The notes beneath the pieces are model-generated. The model searched no databases. It was not told where the DNA came from and saw only the letters and a list, made by a program, of their open reading frames with translations. Both the position numbers and the translations under genes were made by a program. This document shows, piece after piece, positions 57,183 to 61,633 of a DNA stretch of 61,633 nucleotides. Positions within the stretch are counted from its first letter, which is position 1. Every line of letters starts with the position of its first letter. The DNA is from Corallochytrium limacisporum. Lineage: Eukaryota; Opisthokonta. The stretch is from the NCBI GenBank assembly GCA_002811645.1, contig PDIP01000047.1, positions 1-61,633 on the forward strand, read 5' to 3'.

Positions 57183-59150
57183 TTACATGGCGTCGAAGTG
57201 CAACAAGTGTGCGCGTTCCTTCCTCTCCCTTTCATCTTCTTGTTTCTCTCGCACGTGCAATATGACAATGACTATACCAACCAGCAGACAAATGACCAGC
57301 AGGGCAAGAATAATGAAGGGCAAAAAGTCGGCAGGAGTGATGAAGAGCTCAATTCTCCAGGCATCTGAGTTGCTAGCCGGGCGTGGATCCACCACCACGT
57401 GACTGTTCGGAATAATTGAGCGCAGGAGGACCGTGTTGGACTTATAGTCACCGCCAGCATCTGTCGGACTGGTCAGCATACCAATTCCGACGTAGAACTC
57501 TTCAACGTAGTTCGGGTTGAACCCTAGACCTGCTAGATGGTTCGCCGCCGCCATTGGGGTGGCATCAAAGGAAGCACCAATGGCCAGGGCGTGACCCCTC
57601 TTCTTTCCTTTGTAGTCAGCAATGGTAAATCGCACTGTGGCACCGTAAGAAGGGTTCAGTGCAGTCCGGACGACAACCAGTTGGCTGTCCTCTTGATAGG
57701 CCTGCAGGACGTTGACATCCAGGAAGTACGCATCTCCCCTCACCGCGTTTTTCAACAGCATCATCTGGCCAGAACCATTGGCATCCTCTGCGCCCACCAG
57801 GAGGTCGATCTGGCCGTCAGTATCTAAGTCTATGGGTGCAACTAAGGTCAGTGTACCGGTCACACTCTTAGAATCTATGACCTTCTCATTGGCCTGCAGC
57901 ACGAAGGTACGGACGTCCACAGAATAATCAGTCTGTGCTGAGACATCAACCATGGTGCAGGTGTCAGTGGTAACGCCATCGCATCCTGAATTCGCAAAGT
58001 ATGACACTTTGTTGTTCTCTGTGTCGATCACCAGCAGATCGCCGTATCCATCTAGGTCGATATCCGTCAGCCGTATCCGTTGAGCATCCAATAGCCCAAG
58101 ACTTGGTTGTAATGTTAGAGCATACGGGCCGACCAGCTCATAGTCTGGGTCCCTGTTGCAAAACGACTCTGGATTTCGACATCCTCTGCTGGTGATGGTG
58201 GAACATAATTCGATCTGGGCGTTCAAATACCAAACCATTCTGTCAAAGCTGGTGCACCCATCCTCATCACTTGCATCTGCTGTGCACGCCAAGCCGACGA
58301 TGTCCAAATTACCATCCCGATTCATATCGATCGCAGTTAATGGACCGAAGAATTTCATGTTGTCAGCAGTATACTCTAGCTTCTTATCAAGGGTGTACCC
58401 GCCCGCAGTTGCCCCGGAGAGCTGTCGCAACCAGACCTCTATCTGCCCCAAACTATTACTTATGACGATGTCGCTGAGACAATCACCATCGACATCGGCG
58501 TACAGGATGCTGATCATGTTACCAAGCTCGTCGCTCCCGGGGAATGGACTTACCGAGAATTCCTTCGTGTCCGAGTTGTAGATTGCCAGCATCCGCTCCG
58601 GGCCACCATTTTGTACCGTGTTCGTGGCATTCATCCCCGTACCGTAGTAGAGCAGTCCCTGACCGCCTTCGTAGTCAATGGATGCCACAAAATCACTGGC
58701 CACTGGAATGCTCAATCCGACGCTTTCAAATGCTTCACCGCTTTTGCCTTCGTAAATATTCCACACCCGGTCAGAGTCTGGATTCTCTCCAGTCGCGGCA
58801 ATTATCAGGATGTCCTCCAGACCGTCGCTGTTGTAGTCGAGGACGTGCACTCCGTAAATATAATCATACCCATCAGGAAGATCTTCATCTGCGAGAATTT
58901 GTGTACCTGTCCGACAGAAATTTCCATCCTTGTCACCTGGACAAGTGTACAGTGCGCTGTGGGCATTGTTTGTGTAAAGAATTTCAAGGGTCCTTGTGTT
59001 TCCCGTATCCGAAAAGGCTACCGGTACTCCAGTCAATGCGTCCATCGCGCCACCGAAGGCGCCATTTTGTAGTTCAAACAGTTGTGCAGAAACAGCAGTG
59101 ACTGTCACCGCTGTCTGTAGCAACGATAGTTTCAGTATCTCAGATGCCAT
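57183..59150 (-). CDS. ITFG1: ITFG1/LINKIN (T-cell immunomodulatory protein family)
   Basis: Type I membrane protein of 655 residues. ATG 59150 begins a signal peptide (MASEILKLSLLQTAVTVTAV, cleavage near SAQLFE). The frame is open to an upstream ATG at 59312, but that extension is basic and would bury the signal. The ectodomain has FG-GAP/calcium-loop repeats of an integrin-alpha-like propeller: DYNSDGLEDILII, DVDGDCLSDIVIS, DMNRDGNLDIVGL, DIDLDGYGDLLVID and DLDTDGQIDLLVG. One membrane helix (LPFIILALLVICLLVGIVIV) precedes a short charged tail ending HFDAM, the family's conserved C terminus. LINKIN supports cell adhesion in animals; its role in a unicellular organism is open. Confidence 0.95.
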   Translation of the reverse strand: MASEILKLSLLQTAVTVTAVSAQLFELQNGAFGGAMDALTGVPVAFSDTGNTRTLEILYTNNAHSALYTCPGDKDGNFCRTGTQILADEDLPDGYDYIYGVHVLDYNSDGLEDILIIAATGENPDSDRVWNIYEGKSGEAFESVGLSIPVASDFVASIDYEGGQGLLYYGTGMNATNTVQNGGPERMLAIYNSDTKEFSVSPFPGSDELGNMISILYADVDGDCLSDIVISNSLGQIEVWLRQLSGATAGGYTLDKKLEYTADNMKFFGPLTAIDMNRDGNLDIVGLACTADASDEDGCTSFDRMVWYLNAQIELCSTITSRGCRNPESFCNRDPDYELVGPYALTLQPSLGLLDAQRIRLTDIDLDGYGDLLVIDTENNKVSYFANSGCDGVTTDTCTMVDVSAQTDYSVDVRTFVLQANEKVIDSKSVTGTLTLVAPIDLDTDGQIDLLVGAEDANGSGQMMLLKNAVRGDAYFLDVNVLQAYQEDSQLVVVRTALNPSYGATVRFTIADYKGKKRGHALAIGASFDATPMAAANHLAGLGFNPNYVEEFYVGIGMLTSPTDAGGDYKSNTVLLRSIIPNSHVVVDPRPASNSDAWRIELFITPADFLPFIILALLVICLLVGIVIVILHVREKQEDERERKERAHLLHFDAM

Positions 59151-59566
59151 TGTTATGTATTCAGAACTATTGTTCACACCTCGCCACCGGGCGCTGTTCC
59201 TGGATGAATCATTCTCCTTGAGATTCTTAACTCTTTTCACATTTACACGCACACAGTATCTCAAATTGTTCCTGTGGCAGGTGTCGATCCTGAAGAAGCT
59301 AACCAAAAACATACAATTCTGGTATGTTGTTAACGTCCTCCCGTGAACACAGAGGAACTCTTGTAGGAGCCCCCTCCGCTTAAGGGGGAGTTCAGTACAA
59401 ATAGTACTGGAATGATTTTACCTGATTGTGATCCTCCGTAACGATGTAATCAAGGATTTCTTGGGGAACCCGTCCGGTTGGTTTGAGACCAGCCCTTGTA
59501 TTTCTACTGTGCTAGGGAATTCTATTGTGGCATTGAAATTGGTGCTGCTTTGTCTTGCAGCATTCG
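59151..59566. other. Upstream region of ITFG1
   Basis: Contains TTCAGTAC...AGTACTG at 59391-59409, related to the recurring CAGTACTG element, preceded by a CCCCTCCGCTTAAGGGGG hairpin-like segment. No gene seen. Confidence 0.5.
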
Positions 59567-61093
59567 CTACTGTCTAGCGGTTGGCGTCAAATGGAACGAG
59601 TCAATCAGTTCGCGAACGCAGGGAGTGGAATCGTTAGCCAGAAACTTGGCGATCGTGTATCCCTTCAGATTGGAGAGGTACGGATCCGCGCCCGCGCGTA
59701 AGAACGCGGACATGATGGTGGCAAACTCCTTACCATTGGATGCGCAGCCTTCGCGATAGCTACACAGAAGATCCATGGCTGTCTCGTCATCGTTGTTTGG
59801 AAGGTTGCAGTCACTGCCAGCAGTGAGGAGAACCTTAATGACCTGAGATGCGCGGACAGAAGCAATTGTAAGCGAGAACGCATTGTTCGCTGTGTGGTGG
59901 ACAATGGATGCCTGTGTGATTGGCTCACTCGAGTTGGACGGGCTACGATTAACAACGGCCTGGCACATCCAGCTCTCTATTAGCTGTTCGGTGGCAATGT
60001 GCAGCGGTGTACGACCTACGGAGTCCAATACGTTGGGATCAGCACCCTCATTGATCACGTTCTCAATGAGGAGGGGATCCACAGGGCTGATTGTCAAGAA
60101 GTGGAGCAGGTATCCACTGTACAGCTCGCGTGAAATCGGTTTGCGCACACTGTACAGGCGGTTCAGATCACTGGTGTGTGACACCAAAACCATGACAGTT
60201 TCGGGAATCAAGTTGTGCTCAGTGGAATCCGTGCTTTCTTTCTCACCAGCAAGAACTGCAAGGGCCTGAATGAGCGGAGTCTCTCCATGTCTGTTCACCG
60301 CATTGACATTGCATTCAAAGTTCTCGAGGACAAGGGCAAGATGCTCAGGCCTTCCCATAGTGGCTAGTACATGCAGTAGATTGTTCATGCTATCGTCGAC
60401 AGCATGGACAGCAGCACCACGTTCCAATAGGGCAAACAAAACCGACATATCGTTGTGAGCTGTTGCAATCTGGACAGGGGGTCCATCCGTCGACGGCTCA
60501 TTGATGTCAAATCCTGCATCCAGAAGCATATCTATGATGTCTACTTTCCCTGAGGCAACCGCAAAGTGCAGAGCAGTCGGAGGTGCACTGCGTTTTTCCG
60601 GCTGACTGTTCTGCCTGGCCACCTGCGCCTGCGGCCGTAACTGTTGTTGAGTTCTGGAGGAGCCCTCGTTCGCGTGCGGGTTCGGCCCCGCCGCACCCGC
60701 TGCTATCAAGGTTTCTACGATACCCTCTGATCCTAGTTTTGCTGCCATGCACAAAGCCGCGTTGCCCGAGCACAAGCCATCTAACTGTGTGTATTGTTGA
60801 CCTCGGCTATTGTTGGCCCACAAGGCATGGGCCTGGCCTTGGGCTAATTCCTGAACTAATCGCAGGCCATCCCCTGCGCACACTGCATCCTGAACTTTGC
60901 TAAGCGAGTACGATCCTGCAAACAGTTCCTGTAATTCCGGCAGCAGGGCCTCCTGTACATCTTCCAATAGCTTTGAACCTACTGAGCTACTACTGTTCGC
61001 TGGGCTAACGGACGGTATTAACGACCCATACGTGCTGGACTCAGACGCAGTCTGGCTCGCTAAGTGCTTTTCCGTATCTGTTAGAGTTGTCAT
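59567..61093 (-). CDS. Ankyrin-repeat protein of unknown function (508 residues)
   Basis: ATG 61093 starts a Ser/Thr-rich N terminus. About seven ankyrin-like repeats follow, with the usual helix-turn-helix-loop pattern: SGNAALCMAAKLGSEGIVET, TALHFAVASGKVDIIDMLLD, PPVQIATAHNDMSVLFALLE, NNLLHVLATMGRPEHLALVL, GETPLIQALAV, GRTPLHIATEQ and AFSLTIASVRASQVIKVLL. A Gln/Asn/Pro-rich insert of about 35 residues interrupts the array after the first repeat. The C-terminal HLTP is not followed by a SOCS box or catalytic domain that I can see. It is probably a protein-interaction scaffold. It is on the same strand as ITFG1. Confidence 0.85.
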   Translation of the reverse strand: MTTLTDTEKHLASQTASESSTYGSLIPSVSPANSSSSVGSKLLEDVQEALLPELQELFAGSYSLSKVQDAVCAGDGLRLVQELAQGQAHALWANNSRGQQYTQLDGLCSGNAALCMAAKLGSEGIVETLIAAGAAGPNPHANEGSSRTQQQLRPQAQVARQNSQPEKRSAPPTALHFAVASGKVDIIDMLLDAGFDINEPSTDGPPVQIATAHNDMSVLFALLERGAAVHAVDDSMNNLLHVLATMGRPEHLALVLENFECNVNAVNRHGETPLIQALAVLAGEKESTDSTEHNLIPETVMVLVSHTSDLNRLYSVRKPISRELYSGYLLHFLTISPVDPLLIENVINEGADPNVLDSVGRTPLHIATEQLIESWMCQAVVNRSPSNSSEPITQASIVHHTANNAFSLTIASVRASQVIKVLLTAGSDCNLPNNDDETAMDLLCSYREGCASNGKEFATIMSAFLRAGADPYLSNLKGYTIAKFLANDSTPCVRELIDSFHLTPTARQ

Positions 61094-61633
61094 TGTGTTC
61101 GATATTTACGTATTTCTTTACATTGTACGAGTCCCAAAAATGCCTATAGCCCGAGGGCTTCGTGATGAGTGTGTTATCCAATCTCTGAGAATCACTTTCA
61201 CGGAAGGAAGTTACAAGAACACGTGTCGCTCTACAACCTCTGATCGTGTAAGTAGCTGGACTCTCTCCCAATCTCATAGCACTACCCAGGGGGCGTCACA
61301 TGGCTTCGGCAAACCTACTGGGATGCCACTAATCGACCCTAGCCAAAGATGATCCGACTCCTCGGTCGAACTGTCCGTCTCGACAGTGTCCTACGGCAAC
61401 AAATGACACACACCCCCACACAGACGTCCTGCAGTGTACGTGTACGTGTACGTGTGTACAATCTCTTCCCCTGCACGGGGACTGATTTTCACCGCTCACC
61501 GACAACAGCCTTGCGCTTGTAGGTAGTGCCCTCCTGATATCGTGAAGCCTTTGCAGCAGCACACACAGGAGCGAGAGAGCAAGCAGCAGCGGGAGCAGCA
61601 CTGGGGAATAAAGAGAGTGGGTGGGACGGTGGG
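61094..61633. other. Right-edge region
   Basis: Upstream of the ankyrin gene. It contains a GTACGT tandem tract (about 61437-61457) and Ser/Leu-rich spurious frames. No gene supported. Confidence 0.5.

Overview
The window is eukaryotic nuclear DNA. It carries about 25 protein genes in 61.6 kb. Nearly all are single uninterrupted reading frames; the one well-supported coding intron is in VWA8. The gene set points to an opisthokont, most likely a unicellular relative of animals (inference). It includes a full-length SH2-containing STAT, a ZYG11/ZER1-type leucine-rich/armadillo protein, LINKIN/ITFG1, BLOC-1 subunit 2, two flotillins, cullin-1 and VWA8, all typical of animals and close relatives. 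It also includes a riboflavin-pathway DRAP deaminase and a prokaryote-type aspartate aminotransferase, which argue against an animal. I cannot name the species.

Layout from left to right: COQ2 (826-1929); a small unknown ORF (4001-4264); an orphan dynein heavy-chain C-terminal domain (5189-5971, minus); a predicted mitochondrial HEXXH zincin (6396-8087) facing an alpha/beta hydrolase (8125-9222, minus); a head-to-head flotillin pair (9971-11236 minus, 13460-14746 plus); a coiled-coil protein (14896-15423, minus); DRAP deaminase (16046-16648); PEX6 (16754-20554, minus); aminotransferase (22040-23296); SSZ1/HSPA14-like Hsp70 (23364-25247, minus); ribosomal protein eS25 (26293-26634); BLOC1S2 and ELP6 (27010-27438 and 27906-28703, both minus); ZYG11/ZER1-like (30583-33354); VWA8 in two exons (33407-39759, minus); two unknown predicted nuclear proteins (40519-41283 minus, 41867-42439 plus); ATG3 (42475-43398, minus); CUL1 (45757-48102); STAT (48310-50826, minus); SPCS2 (56610-57131); ITFG1 (57183-59150, minus); an ankyrin-repeat protein (59567-61093, minus).

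The architecture is strikingly regular. Genes alternate strand, so they fall into tail-to-tail pairs separated by only about 35-375 bp. The head-to-head gaps are long (about 0.6-2.4 kb, with one 5.8 kb gap). Those long gaps hold GC-rich low-complexity DNA: runs of C joined directly to runs of G, CT/GA and CA/GT microsatellites, and a short recurring palindromic element with core GTACTRAATGTACT.

Functionally the genes are mostly cellular housekeeping: ubiquinone synthesis, peroxisome import, autophagy, ubiquitin ligases, nascent-chain chaperoning, translation, tRNA modification, signal-peptide processing and membrane microdomains. They do not form one operon-like pathway. The items most worth follow-up are the animal-type STAT, the flotillin pair, the orphan dynein domain, the unknown mitochondrial zincin, and the C-run/G-run blocks in divergent promoter regions.
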